Below, in pieces: positions 1 to 11,287 of a stretch of 64,000 nucleotides of DNA. The DNA comes from Brachycybe producta (taxonomy: Eukaryota; Arthropoda; Diplopoda; Playtdesmida; Andrognathidae), in NCBI GenBank assembly GCA_036925085.1, contig JAUPFP010000005.1:8438498-8502497 (forward strand), in the 5' to 3' direction. The number at the start of each line of letters is the position of its first letter. Within the stretch, counting starts at the first letter, position 1. The notes under the pieces were generated by a model, which was given only the letters and a program-made list of their open reading frames with translations, did not search any database and had not been told where the DNA came from. The position numbers and the translations under genes were made by a program.

Positions 1-175
1 TTGGGAGGTGCGGAGCAGCATACAATCCCAACTCAACTGGCTGGTACAGGACCAGCCACCCAACAAAGAGACAAAGTGCAGAAATGCCTAGACGACAGGG
101 GCCAGCCTTGTTACAAAATAATGAACAGCCTGGTCCACGGGGTCCAGGCTCGTCACAACATTAAATAGGTCTGCA
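1..175. repeat. GC-richer segment, probable mobile-element fragment
   Basis: GC-rich compared with everything around it, with a short inverted pair (AGCCTGG / CCAGGCT, read on the minus strand) around 130-155. The sharp shift in composition near 170 suggests an inserted repeat truncated by the window edge. No protein family could be recognised in any frame. Confidence 0.4.
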
Positions 176-258
176 TTCACTTTATAATCTTTTATTGTTT
201 TTATTACTGTTACAAAAGGCAAAAAAAACACCAGTTTGACGCCAATTTTGGCACTTAC

Positions 259-327
259 CGTGTCACTCACAATCACAAATAACGCAACCAAAGAAGTTTT
301 TTTTAAACGTGAATACCATAATTTCAT
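259..327 (-). CDS. Possible signal-anchor first exon (ATG to splice donor), unconfirmed
   Basis: On the minus strand an ATG at 327 opens 23 codons reading a short basic start (MKLWYSRLKK) followed by a hydrophobic run (LVALFVIVSD). They end exactly at a strong donor, ACG|GTAAGT, with exon end at 259 (phase 0). This is what a signal-peptide or type II membrane-anchor first exon looks like. No homologue is recognised. If METTL9 continues off the left edge, this would lie in a METTL9 intron on the same strand, which argues against it. The open frame runs on to 88 into GC-richer repeat-like DNA. Treat as a candidate only. Confidence 0.2.
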
Positions 328-1570
328 GACAATTTACCAATTACCTCAATTTCATTGCCAACAAAAAAACTTCCAAATAAAACAATAGCCTATTCAAAAT
401 GACAGTTGATAAACGATAAAATATAGTGTTTGAGAAAAGTTCAACCACTTTAACTGAATTATAAATTGGTGATTTAAATCATTTAACTATACATTGTAAA
501 TTTGGGCGTAATTATTAGGACCTAATGTCCAGTAGCAGCTAAACAATACAGTTTAAAAAAATATTGAAACCTTGCAAATTGATGAAAAATTCAACCTTTG
601 CAATAGCTATTTGTGATACAAAAGGAGCTATTTAGTGCGAATTAATGGCAGCCAGTTTAATTTTATCAATTCCATTCATATTCATAATAACAGAAGCATT
701 TACGAAACAAATTAAAATGATTTATCGCATAATTTTGTGGGGGAAATATTTGTAAAAAAATTTTATAAATACCCATTTTTACAGAAACAAATTTTAAATG
801 ACGTTTAAGCAGGCAGCAGACGATCAGTTCCGGCTTGACATAACTACCTTCTAAAACAGGGATTGTTTTCAATTTCATAATACACAAATCAATCCATTTA
901 TTTTAGTTTTTAAGGCTATTTTTGATCTTATTAACTAACTGCTCAAATTCTCATCAACGCAAAGCATTAAATTCTTTCAAAATTACACCCAAAAGACTAA
1001 TATAAAGTGAATTTCTTAGTTTAACAGAAAGCTGAAGTCAAGATTGAAGCTCAGTAAAAGATGGATTGAATAAACAAAATTCACCACACATATACAAACA
1101 CATATTTATGAATTAAAAATCTAGGATTGTCAATCTCGGAATGATCGTCTGTAGGCATCCAAAATGTTTATTTGAAACTTTAAAACTGAGTAAAAAAAAT
1201 GATCAATCCTGGCTTGTCAAACCCGAATTACCTTTCAATATTCCTACAGACATCATCGTCTATACGCAGCTCAAAAGTAAAAAATATGCTTATGATATTT
1301 TTAAGTTTATATTACAAAAACAGTTTATGTCAATTTGAAAAATATGTTTCAAAGTGAAAAGCGAAAATCAACAGTTTAAAACTGTCATAAAAAGTTTATT
1401 TTTAAAGAATCATTCTACCTCGACTTTCTCTCATCAGCTACCTTTAATTAATTTTCTAATTTCAAACAAATCTTTCATTTTTTTTTGCTTCTGAAAACTG
1501 TTTAATTGAATTTCTGTACCTGATAAAAACTGGAAAAAAAATTATAAATACTAAATAAACAAAAACTTAC
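328..1570. other. Non-coding AT-rich stretch left of METTL9 exon
   Basis: Scanned on the minus strand for the missing METTL9 C-terminal exon (GKW and CEGD signatures); nothing found. A weak inverted pair around TGATCGTCTGTAGG (1141) and CCTACAGACATCATC (about 1245) suggests a decayed foldback. Otherwise nothing recognisable. Confidence 0.5.
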
Positions 1571-1755
1571 CAAATTCAACATAAGGGCTGAATGGTATAA
1601 CAATAGCAACTATTATGCGTCCAGTAACAGGTTTGATTTTAGCTGTCATTTGTTGAAGAATCATCAGAGGTCTTTCACAACGATCCAACAAATTTAAACA
1701 AGAAATTACATCATACATAACTCCATCTTGATACCAATCATCAATACCTAATAAA
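1571..1755 (-). CDS. METTL9: METTL9 (DREV) internal exon, post-motif methyltransferase core
   Basis: Next METTL9 exon on the minus strand, with 61 complete codons plus split codons at both ends. The acceptor is TTTGTTTCAG before position 1755. The single T that follows completes the Arg codon left by the upstream exon, giving KGY-R-LLGIDDW, co-linear with KKKYRVLGINEW of vertebrate METTL9. The conserved block YDVISCLNLLDRCERP and the later PFSPYVE stretch are diagnostic; the Asn in SCLNLLDRC lies in the SAM/substrate pocket region in this family. The donor is GTAAG after position 1571, phase 1, just after PYVEF. The remaining C-terminal part (the GKW...CEGD...DDAVFVL region of the family) is not found between 1 and 1570 and presumably lies beyond the left edge. 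Both exons keep every expected motif and have no frameshift or stop, so the gene appears intact in this portion. Confidence 0.96.
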
Positions 1756-1819
1756 CTGAAACAAAAGTTTATTTTATTATATTGCAATTGTTTAAGTTGT
1801 TTTTAAAATTTCAAAATCT

Positions 1820-2013
1820 CTCAAACTGTCTTGTCTTGAAGGAGCAAAATTAAAAAAGCTTACATTTTAAAAACTAGAAGGGTCGCTCAATCACTTAACA
1901 ATAGTTTCAGTGTGACATCTCTTAAAAGAAACTTCACATGTTACTTTAAAAATCACTCAATTTCAACTTTTTGTTTATACAAAGTTTATTTGGAAAGATA
2001 TCAATATGAAAAT
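1820..2013. mobile_element. F1 foldback element, copy 1 (truncated)
   Basis: Left arm carries AAAACTAGAAGGGTCGCTC and right arm carries AAGATATCAATATGAAAATA, the two signatures of the F1 family described at 13921. The right end is lost. Confidence 0.7.
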
Positions 2014-2704
2014 AATATTATGCAATTCAATTACCTAATCTACCTTCTAACACTTTCAATTTTCTCTTAGGTGTTGTTTCTGAAACGCACAATAATCAGA
2101 AAAATAGCTGTTTATAAAACATCTTAAATGACTTAAATTGTTCAAGTTTAATTTTCTATAATAAATAAATTTTAAAAAAAGATTCCAACCAAATAACCTT
2201 TTGTGCATAAATAAAAACATAAAATCAGTTTTTAAAAAAGTGTCATGGCCAATTTCTATCGCCATATTTTTATGACTAAAAAAATGCCTTCCTCCTTTTC
2301 ACACTCCCACCCTTTTTACCACTCCTCTTCATTACTCATCCCTATTCTCCATAAAACTAATAGGACTTGCCATTAAAGATGATGTTTCTATGGTAACAGG
2401 ATCATTTCTGAGAAATTCAATCTCGTTGACATAGCAACAACCAAGTTTGCAAAGTAGTTATTGGTGTCTGGCTGCATCCATCAATGCTGATATATTATAA
2501 AAATATTAGGTGAAAAATATTCTTTTGGTCACTTTTCATTGTGAGGAGAGAGAGAAAAAAAAAAGAAGTTGGAGAAGTAAGAAAAGAAAAAGAAACAAAA
2601 TGTAGCCAATACTTAACAAGAAAATAACAAAACGGGACCTGGCCTACCAGGTACCTCTGAAATACGCATTGCAAATAAATCAAATAACACCATTGTTGGG
2701 ACAA
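2014..2704. other. Intronic DNA, nothing recognised
   Basis: AT-rich intron sequence with a short GA/AAG-rich run at about 2539-2600. No gene or repeat family was identified. Confidence 0.5.
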
Positions 2705-2860
2705 ATTACTTTTAAAAGTAATGAATTACAATGACTAATTACATCAGTAAAAACGCAATTCATTACAATTGCAATTATGAGATTTCAAAATGAAATTAAT
2801 TAGAATTACTCATTTTTCTCAAAGTAATTTAATTACTTTTCAAAATAGAATTTTATCCCT
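2705..2860. repeat. AATTAC-rich repeat, fragment without SINE insertion
   Basis: Dense TAATTAC/GTAATT motifs. It shares ATTACATCAGT, then ATTACTCATTTT..CTCAAA, with the copy at 58975-59702 and so shows what that copy looked like before SINE insertion. A further fragment is at 5290-5398. Confidence 0.75.
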
Positions 2861-2873
2861 TCACGCATAATGC

Positions 2874-3445
2874 ATTTTTGAAGTTGCATTGCCATAACTT
2901 CGCCTACATAGAAAAACCTCACCTATGCCCAGTCTGAATTGGTATTGCACATAGGAAATGAAGACACCACTGTCTCGCAGGCTTCACTAGAAATGTATTG
3001 CATCCAATATTTCCGTTATCGCTCATGTGGTTAACGTGCAATGACTTTCCAAAGTTGCATTGCCCTGAGCATCTATAGAAATACCTAAACCACAACCACT
3101 ATAAATTAACCTAACTATTAAATTGTGCATTGCATATAGAAAATGAAGACAATATTGCATTGCATACTTCACTGACATTGTATTGCACCTAAGCTTGCCA
3201 CCTTTCCTCCTTTGTGGAGGACAGTTCTCCATTCAGAAGAATTGTCCTCCGGTTAGGACCGTCCTCCACGAAGGCAAACATGTCATCCACACAATAAATT
3301 TTATAAAAACTGAAATACGTTCGTGGAGGACGGTCCTGACCTGAGGACATTTCTTCCGAATGGAGGACTGTCCTCCGCAGGTGACAATCCTAAATGCACC
3401 CAACATTCCATTGCCGCTCTTCCAGTTCACCTGCAATGAAATCAT
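2874..3445. mobile_element. Tandem pair of a CATTGC-rich repeat with nested hairpin element
   Basis: Two diverged units (about 2874-3043 and 3044-3445) share AGTTGCATTGCC, ATAGAAA.ACCT, GAAATGAAGACA and TTCACT...ATTGCA blocks. The second is split by the hairpin element at 3193-3390. A reverse-orientation copy is at 8725-8875 (shares ATAGAAATACCTAA, CTCTTCC and TCTGAATTGG in reverse complement). TE class is unknown. Confidence 0.7.
3193..3390. mobile_element. 198-bp hairpin MITE with TAA target duplication
   Basis: Long inverted arms with the signatures GTGGAGGACAGT and GAGGACTGTCCTCC pair across an A/T-rich loop at about 3280-3320; each arm is about 60 nt. It interrupts the surrounding repeat and is flanked by TAA on both sides (3190-3192 and 3391-3393), which fits the TWA target preference of PIF/Harbinger elements. 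Class assignment is inference. Confidence 0.8.
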
Positions 3446-4847
3446 TACCTCCTTATACAGTATGAAGAGGCTTTATATGATTTCATATTTAAGAAGTGAA
3501 TGGCAAAATCAAGCCTATCCAGAACTTTTCTTTTAAAGAACTGTATGAGGGAAGGAACGATCACCCTTCTAGACCCCTTACACTTTAGAGCACAAAGAAA
3601 TAGTCTTTAGTTTCAGGTTGCACTCAATGATTAGGTCCTTGCTAACATTTAAATAAGCAAAACTTTGTGGAAAACTGCAAACTTTATTTTTCTTTTAAAA
3701 ATATGCTAGCCTCAATTTTTTTTTAAAAAAAGACACTAACGAGCTACAACATGACTACACCAGAAAATGAGACCAAGAATGACAAAATTAAATCAGATTT
3801 CATTCAGATAGAAAATTTATTTCTAACTTGACACACGTCCAATGAAAAATGATGTCCATTACAGTAGGAAGATTTCATTTTTTTAAAAAAAAAACTTTAA
3901 AGCACTAATAGGCGAAAGGACTTGTCCAGTTGTTGAGATAGAGATGCGAAAATATGATTGCATAAAAAGTTAATCTACTTTATATTTATCAAGCATCAAT
4001 GATTTTGTGAAATGTTAATAAAAAGAAGAGACAAATCTTTTAGAAAACAGAGACATTCATCATTGAAACTGATTTTTACTTTAATTTATTTTCAACATGG
4101 GCTTCTCTCTCTCTCTCTTTTCACAAATGGACATATTTTATACTCAGAATAATGTCCACTTCCATAATTCTTACATATTTATTATAAATGTAGTTGGTCC
4201 ATGATAAGAAAAGATGCTTGGGACTAAAAACTAAAAACCCCTCTCTATTCCGCCCACTTTTTTCAAACTCATGCACTGGCTACAAACAAACTAATCCCAC
4301 TTTCAGGAATCATTCGACCATTTTACAATAGAAAGGCAAAAAAAGAATGAGGCGGAAGCAATTTTTTTTACTTGTCAACTTTTTTTTTTCTTTTAAGACT
4401 GGTCGAAACCATTTTTTTTTGTAAAATATCGATCAGTTTCAAAGAATAAGAAAAATGTATCCTAAACTGGACAATACAATTTCATTTCAATTGAATGCAT
4501 TTAGGACACACAAAAAAAAAAAACAGTCGATTACATATTGAAATACAAGGGGTGTCTGGATATTTATTTCAAAAGAAAATATATTTTTAAAATTTCATTT
4601 TAAATTCTAAAAATATATAATTAATTAAAATAATATTTTAATTTTTCATTTTTATTTGTGATTATCGGTAGACAAATTACTTTGGAAGTAGTCAACAAAA
4701 CGCAAAATACAAATTATACAATAAGGTAAGACATTTAAGTGCAACCCATAAATTGACAATTAAAATATGCAAACTTGGGATGCGTTTTTTTAAAAATTAG
4801 TTTTGAAGCATCATGTGTTGTTCTCTTAATTGAACGCACACATTGCC
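3446..4847. other. Intronic DNA, low complexity
   Basis: Poly-A/T runs and a CT run at about 4105-4118; no gene or repeat family recognised. Confidence 0.5.
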
Positions 4848-5010
4848 TCTTAGGGAATAATCATCACACACGCGTAAAAAAATCCGCACTGAACTTCACT
4901 TTTGTTAGCCATTTAACAGAAGTGCCATATCTTTCATAGAGATATTCTGATTTTTTTTTATTTCTAATTCTAATTTCTGTTGGTTTTTATGCAGGTGTTA
5001 TTATATCCTT
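4848..5010. mobile_element. F2 MITE, copy a (diverged)
   Basis: Begins near TTAGGGAATAATCATCACACA, has the internal CATTTAACAGAAG.GCCATAT.TCTTTCA core and ends near TGTTATTATATCCTTA. Diverged relative of the intact F2 copy at 13281. Confidence 0.75.
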
Positions 5011-5289
5011 ATTCAGTCTTTTGATATGTTATTTGAAATATAATAATTTTTTTAGATAGCGATAGAATACTCTTCTAGCCCAGTAAATGTGGGACAAGTG
5101 CAAACCAAGTTGTCATAGATTTGCTCAAATAAACAGTTGGGACTAATGCAACACAATCTGTTCATTTCTTAAAATTTCAAAAGGTTAGAAGTTTATTTTT
5201 ATATTGTGCTTAATCTTAAGGAACAATACTCAAATTATACACTTAACATTTTATAATAGCAGAAGACGTTGTACATTACCAAGCAAACC

Positions 5290-5398
5290 TTGGAACTTAA
5301 TAAAGTTTCAAAAGTAATGTGGTGAATTATTCATTACTTGAAAAAGTAATATAATTACAGTAATTCATTAGGTTTGGCAAATTACTTCGCAACACTGT
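5290..5398. repeat. AATTAC-rich repeat, right-end fragment
   Basis: Ends GGCAAATTACTTCGCAACACTG, nearly identical to the right end of the fuller copy (GCAAATTACTTCACAACACTG) at about 59682-59702. Confidence 0.75.
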
Positions 5399-8300
5399 TT
5401 AATTCACTATATTAATAGGCACATGGGGGATTTAAACTGCACCTATACAAAAAATAAACATTGACATACTGGTAACATACAAACCAAATTTAACGTTTCT
5501 AACTGAAATATATCTGAAAATGTTAGTAAAAAGGTCACAGAAAAATCGGAAAAGTCATAAAATTTTAATAAAAATAAAAATAAAGATACCTCATTAAAGA
5601 AAAAATAAATAAGTACATGTTGGGGTTTTCTTTGTATTTTATAGGTGAACTATTATGGCATCTAAACACTGCATATTCCTTCTACATGACATTTACTACA
5701 ATGTATGTATAGCAAAGAATACTGTATTCTCCATAGTCTGGAGTGTTCCTCGCATATAGTCCAGTATACAACTCTTTGCCTTTCATGCAAGTTGCACGAC
5801 GGGTTTACTAGTTGTGATATATAAGATTAAGAGTACATATGGATGATATGGTATTTAACAAATGTTAAAAGTCTGCGCAATTACTTACTCAATTTTATAA
5901 CATCTTTTTTTTTTCCTCTCAAATCTCTCACTTCAAATAATAATGTCCATTCAAATAAATTTAAACACAACTTAACACCAAAGACTTTCACAGAAACTGC
6001 AAAACTAAACAAAGTTGAATTAATAATATTGGGATACACACAAATAAGTTTAACATACATTATCCACTTCACAAATAATTTTTCTTCAATAATAGAATAC
6101 CACAATTTAAATTACAATCTATCACCAATTTGTATACTTTTAAATGTTTAGACCCACCCACCCAAGATTATGATGAGTCTTAAATGTGTTTAGCTTCCAA
6201 AATCATGAATAATGCAAATACTATTATATAATAAATATAAAGAATCATCTATAAATAAAATTCCTAAATTAAATAAAAATAAATATATTCTTGCGTGTAT
6301 ATTATTATATGTAATGAAAATTTTCAAAAAATAACAGCTTAAAGAGATTTTATTTATGCGTTTTTGTTAAGAACTAAAAGAATCCGTTAGAAAAGTTTTT
6401 TTTTTTCTAAAAGAATATAAGTATCAATTGGAGTCACTTGAGACTAGAGAAAAGTGAGTTTTCAAATTGTTTCTCTAAGCAACAATACGTGACGATTCAT
6501 ATACTAAAAAGGAATAGATAAAATTTGCCCCGCCCCCTTATCCCAAACCAACACAATTCCAGAGATCAAAAAAGAAAAGTGGAAAAAGCTTCATTTTTAA
6601 AACGAAAATCATTTAAGAGAGAGTTTTGTGATGATAAAATCCAAACGTTGTCCACGATAAAACCCACTTCACAGCTAATCGTCACCACTTGGCAAGAAAT
6701 TCGAGAAAACGAAGTCCTCTTTTTTTTTTTTTTTTTTTGAAAAAAAAAAATCCCTCACAAAACTCTAAAAATCACTAACTAACTAATTTCAAATTTACTT
6801 TTGATAGGTGACCCATTATTCTTGATGAAACAGTTAATCCCTACATCAAATGCTTAGAAGAGTTTCAATCTTTTCCCTTTTATACACAATTTCTATGTGT
6901 GTAGACCTCTTTATATAATAATAATATATTGTATATATAACTACTGTGTATACTTGAAAGAGGATTAAACAGAAAAACAGCATCAAAAATGGTTCAAGCT
7001 TTCATCCCATTCAATGGTCTTGGATGGACGACTAAATATTATAGAAAACATTTAATGAAAACATATAAAACTGCAAATAGCATAAATATTTCTGTCTGTT
7101 TTTAAGTCCTCTATGAGTATATGAACTTCTTTTTTGGAAAATATTATGTTATTGTTCACAATTTTCAAAGTGCTAAAAGATTAAAAGTTTAGTATTTAAT
7201 ACATGCTATGTTTTTGTCACACTATATCTGTATATGTGATGATATTTTAAAAGTTTAAAATAATCTTTAAAGTTTAAAGTTAAGGTAAAATATCATAGAA
7301 ACAGCAAATGATTTCATTTTCTTTCTATATGAAAAAATAACCATTTGGAAACACAAGTTTAAAATAAAGAACATTTTTGTATCACTAAACTATTACGTAT
7401 ATTACAGTAAATACTAAAGATAAGTGAAAGCTAGTTTTAACTACAAGTGTTTAAAGTGTAAACGTCTGTCAAACACTGATTATTCTGTTTTATAAGGGAT
7501 AGAAATGAAGAGAAAACTAACTAAATTTCTTGTGTCTTTGATAATGTATTTATGGTACTACAATAGAATATTGTATTTATTAACGTTTGATATTGTTTAT
7601 ACATGTAATTATGCTTATTAATTTGAAACTAGTTTTGAAATATTGAAACGTTTCTTAAACTAGAATAGGAAATGAATGAAATAGTTATTTTTATGTGAAA
7701 TTAGAACTTTCAAAACAATTTTCTGGCAGCTTAAAATTAAGTATGAAAAATGCAAATATGTGAGGAAAAAAAAATATTTTCATTCTATTATATAAAGTTT
7801 ATTTTTTTTAAAGATGTTAACACATAAAAATGCTTTCATTTGCTAGTAAACTTTCAATATCTTCACAAATTTAATTTTAAAACTAGTAACAACCAAACCA
7901 AAATTCTATTTTTGTTATTAACACATTAATTTCTTATTTGGATCAAAACAAACAAAAAAAAACCTAAAAACATTTTCATAAAAATAAAAATCATAAGACA
8001 ATAGAGTCAAAATCTTGCATCAAATTTAATGCACATTATCGATTATTTTTCTTTTTTTTACTTCTCCATCTCCCCCCCCCCCCCCACACCACTTTTTTTC
8101 TTCTTCTTTTCACCAAACAAAAAACATAAATGAATAAGAAAGGCCCAGCCTTTCCCACCCACATTATACCAACTTTAAAAAAAAAATGTCTTTTGCCATT
8201 ATCTAAGAGTGTCCCCCCACCCCCAATACATAAATGCTTGACTAATCTTTTTCATCTTCATGTCCTCTCATCTATAAAACCTAATTGCATAAAAAGCTTA

Positions 8301-8724
8301 TCGCTCATATGATTAATATGCTAGAGGATCATTAATTGAAACAAATAACGGGCACGGATGTTTTTTTTCTTTCTTCTTCCTTCTTTCTATTCTTTCTTAG
8401 TATACAGACAGAGAGCGAGGGAGAGAGAGTATTAAAAAATCTTAAGATGACAACTATTCATATAAGAAAAAGTATGCAAAGTGTAGGAGGAGGGAGGTAC
8501 AGTATATACAGAGACGAATTTCATGCTTAAACTATGCAATATGACTTAATATGTCAATTTTAAAAATATAAGCCTGTATGCAATGTGTCTGAAAACTTAT
8601 TTATCATTGGATAACAATTGACATACACCACCAACAACAACAACAAAAAACGCAAAAGACATTTTTCTCCACCTCTAAATATGACTTAATGAAAATTAGC
8701 ATCCTTGAACTTTTAAGAACATTT
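5399..8724. other. Intronic DNA, no gene seen
   Basis: Mostly A/T runs. Short items: GCAAGTTGCACGACGGGTTTACTAG near 5788-5813 recurs in reverse complement near 10944-10970; a poly-T run at about 6719-6738; a fragment resembling an F1 end near 7450-7520; a 14-C run at 8072-8085; GA/CT tracts at 8360-8430. The open frames here (for example 5843-6151) are low complexity and lack coding character. Confidence 0.5.
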
Positions 8725-8875
8725 TCTTCATTGCACATGAACCGGAAGAGCGGGAATGGAACTGTTAGGTCTAATACATTCCCAGTGAAGATTACAAGAC
8801 AGCAGTGTCTTTATGCAATGTCTCAAAAGTTAGGCCAATTCAGAGTGGGTGTCATTTAGGTATTTCTATGGATGA
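8725..8875. mobile_element. Reverse copy of the CATTGC-rich repeat
   Basis: The reverse complement aligns with 2874-3445 (CATAGAAATACCTAA, TCTGAATTGG, AAGACACTGCTGTCTTG, CCCGCTCTTCC). It lacks the hairpin insertion, supporting the nested order proposed there. Confidence 0.65.
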
Positions 8876-9633
8876 TCATGAAAACAAGCCAATTTTACCA
8901 TGTAACTGATACATACTAAACTGGCTAAGAGTCCACAACTTGTGGTTTTTCCTCAATGTCCTACTCTTAACTGGAACATTCCACTGACCACTATCATTGG
9001 TTTTAGTTTAAAAAAAGTAATCAAACCTTAAATCTAAACGTTATCATAAAATCGGAAAAAAATACCTTAAAGAACTTCTTTCAATATTTAATTTTTAAAA
9101 TAAAAAATATTTTAACATGAACCAACATTAAAACTTTAAAAAACAACAATCTCAACCCCTCCTTCTTCAAATAAGTGAGTGTTGTTGTATAATATCGGAA
9201 TCTTCTAACTGGGGTTGTAAGGTATCAATAATAGTGGCGTCTCTGATGGTGATTATGCCTTATTATCTGGACTTAAGTGGAAAGCTGAAACAACACCCGC
9301 CATACCATTATCCCTCTCTGTGATCCTCAACAAAAATGTGTACCTGCTAATTATTACATTCATTTGGATTTAGCTGAAGAAGTAGAGAGAAAAAAAAAAC
9401 AGAATCACAAGTTAATTGCATGAAATTGAATAGCCACCACAGCTAGGTCTTTTTTTTTTCTTTTCTTTCTCTAAAAGTAAGCTTGTTATTTTTATTATTT
9501 TGTGGCCATCTTGTTACTTGGCTTAACACTTAATTCCAATTTCTTTAAGAAAAAAAGAGAAATAGAAAATAATCCATATAAAAATGAAAGTTCTGACTTT
9601 TATTTTTAGACATGGTACATATAAACAATGTAG
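8876..9633. other. Intronic DNA, nothing recognised
   Basis: AT-rich, no gene, no clear repeat family. Confidence 0.5.
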
Positions 9634-10130
9634 ATAGGTGGCTTTATAAATGTTTATTTTGTTTTTGTCCTCACAGATGGCGTGCCTCCGTGGCTATATT
9701 GCAAAACCACGGTTTTTAGAAAAAAATTATTTTTCAAGCGAACGTTTTTCAGGAGAAACATTATGAAAACATTCAAAAGCATTTTAGAAACTTGAATAGT
9801 TGGTAATAATGTTAAAAGTTTTTTCCTGATAACATCTTAAAAATAAACTTTTTCTGACGGTTTGAAAAAGGCGAAAATAGTTTTAATAAAATGGCAATAG
9901 AAAATCCAAAAAAGGGGTCCTTTTCAAACTGCTATAAAATGCTTAATTTTTAAGATATTGCCACGAAAAAACGTTTAACAATCATAAGCTTGTACCATTC
10001 TACTTTTGAAAACAAACTTGAATTTCTTCATAATGTTGTTTTTATATTAAAAAAAACGTTCGCTAGACGTTTTTGCGTCCATATTTCACAAAAACGTCTA
10101 TGGGACATAACAAAATTTATAAACATCAAA
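9634..10130. mobile_element. F3 foldback element, copy 1
   Basis: Shares with the intact copy at 54166 the opening TAGGTGGCTTTATAAATG / TTTTGTTTTTGTC / GATGGCG, the TTTTAGAAACTTGAATAGTTGG block and the mirror TTTTTAAGATATTG...TACCATTCTA block. Both arms are present; the right end is uncertain. Confidence 0.75.
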
Positions 10131-11023
10131 ACAAAACTATTGTATAATCAAATTTTTTTATCCGGTAAGGCACTATAATGATAATACCACGTTCATATTC
10201 GTTGACTCTTCTAATTGCAAGTAAATCTTGCTTAAAATTTCTTAAAAATATTCTTTTCAAATTTACACCTTGCAAAATTATGATTTATTTCAAAAAAACT
10301 TAAAACATTTTTGCCCTTAAACACATTTACAGAGGAGGAGGAGGAGGAGGAGGCTTATACTGTATATGACAATTATATATTTATTATAAATACTACAGAT
10401 AATGTGAACCTATTTTAAATGTCTGTTGGTTTGTTATTAAAAAGCAAATATCTATCTACAAAGGTGCGTCCACATCACGAACAAAAAAAAGAGACACCCA
10501 TAATTAGCTCCAAATATTTAATCACAATGATTATCATTTCTTTTAAAAGATTTGAACTTCATGAATAAAAAGGTTGAACAAAAAAAAAATAACTTTAATA
10601 ACACATGTTGTAGCCTATAGAAAATATTTTTCTAATCGAACTCACTATATACTGTATATACATGTATTTTTTTCTTCTTCTTCATCATCATCATCATCAT
10701 TTTCATCTTCATTTTCTTCAAGAAACTTTGAAAAATTTTGGCGATCATACTGTCTGAAATTAACCCTTGACTAGAAACATGTTTTACGGTCTATAATTTC
10801 GTCTTATAATTGACAGCCACAAGGATAAAGAAATCCGTAGTAATATGCAGGGTGTCACATAAGTCCAAAAACATACATTTTATTCACATTGCTTATTCAA
10901 ATGTTAAAATTCAGCACTTTGTGCATTCATACACCACACACACTAGTAAACCTGTCGTGCAATTTGCACGAAATTATACCGAAGGAAATATTATCATAAT
11001 TCAACATTTCATTTCTTTCACAC
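10131..11023. other. Intronic DNA with short GAG and TCA/TTC microsatellites
   Basis: (GGA)n at about 10332-10354 and TTC/ATC repeats at about 10672-10722. CAGGGTGTCACATAAGTCC at about 10847 resembles a mariner-type end but no internal transposase was found. Confidence 0.5.
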
Positions 11024-11287
11024 CATAGGTGGCCACAAAGGAGTTACAGTGTTGCAACCGCAACATCTATTCTTCAGTTTGCAAGATGTATGTGGTTTGA
11101 TTTTTGTATTAGGCCCTACATACAGAAAAATTAAAAATAAAACTTCCAATTATGAATAATATTAATTGTATTAGTTTGTATTTTGTTAAGATAACCTTAT
11201 TTAAATGAAAATATTTGAACTTTTTGACTGTGACACAATGCCTCTGCAACACTCCGCAACTCCGCACCATGGCTATGGCCGCCTATC
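11024..11287. mobile_element. Short DNA element with ATAGGYGGCC ends, copy 1
   Basis: Starts CATAGGTGGCC and ends GGCCGCCTATC, a short terminal inverted repeat. Internal GTGTTGCAACCGC and GATTTTTGTATTAGGCC.TACATA blocks are shared with 26452-26683. No coding potential. The two copies align over nearly the whole length with point changes. Confidence 0.8.

Noticed and set aside
5843-6151. 102-codon plus-strand frame
   Set aside because: Low-complexity Asn/Leu/Ile content typical of AT-rich noise, with an overlapping antisense frame of equal quality.
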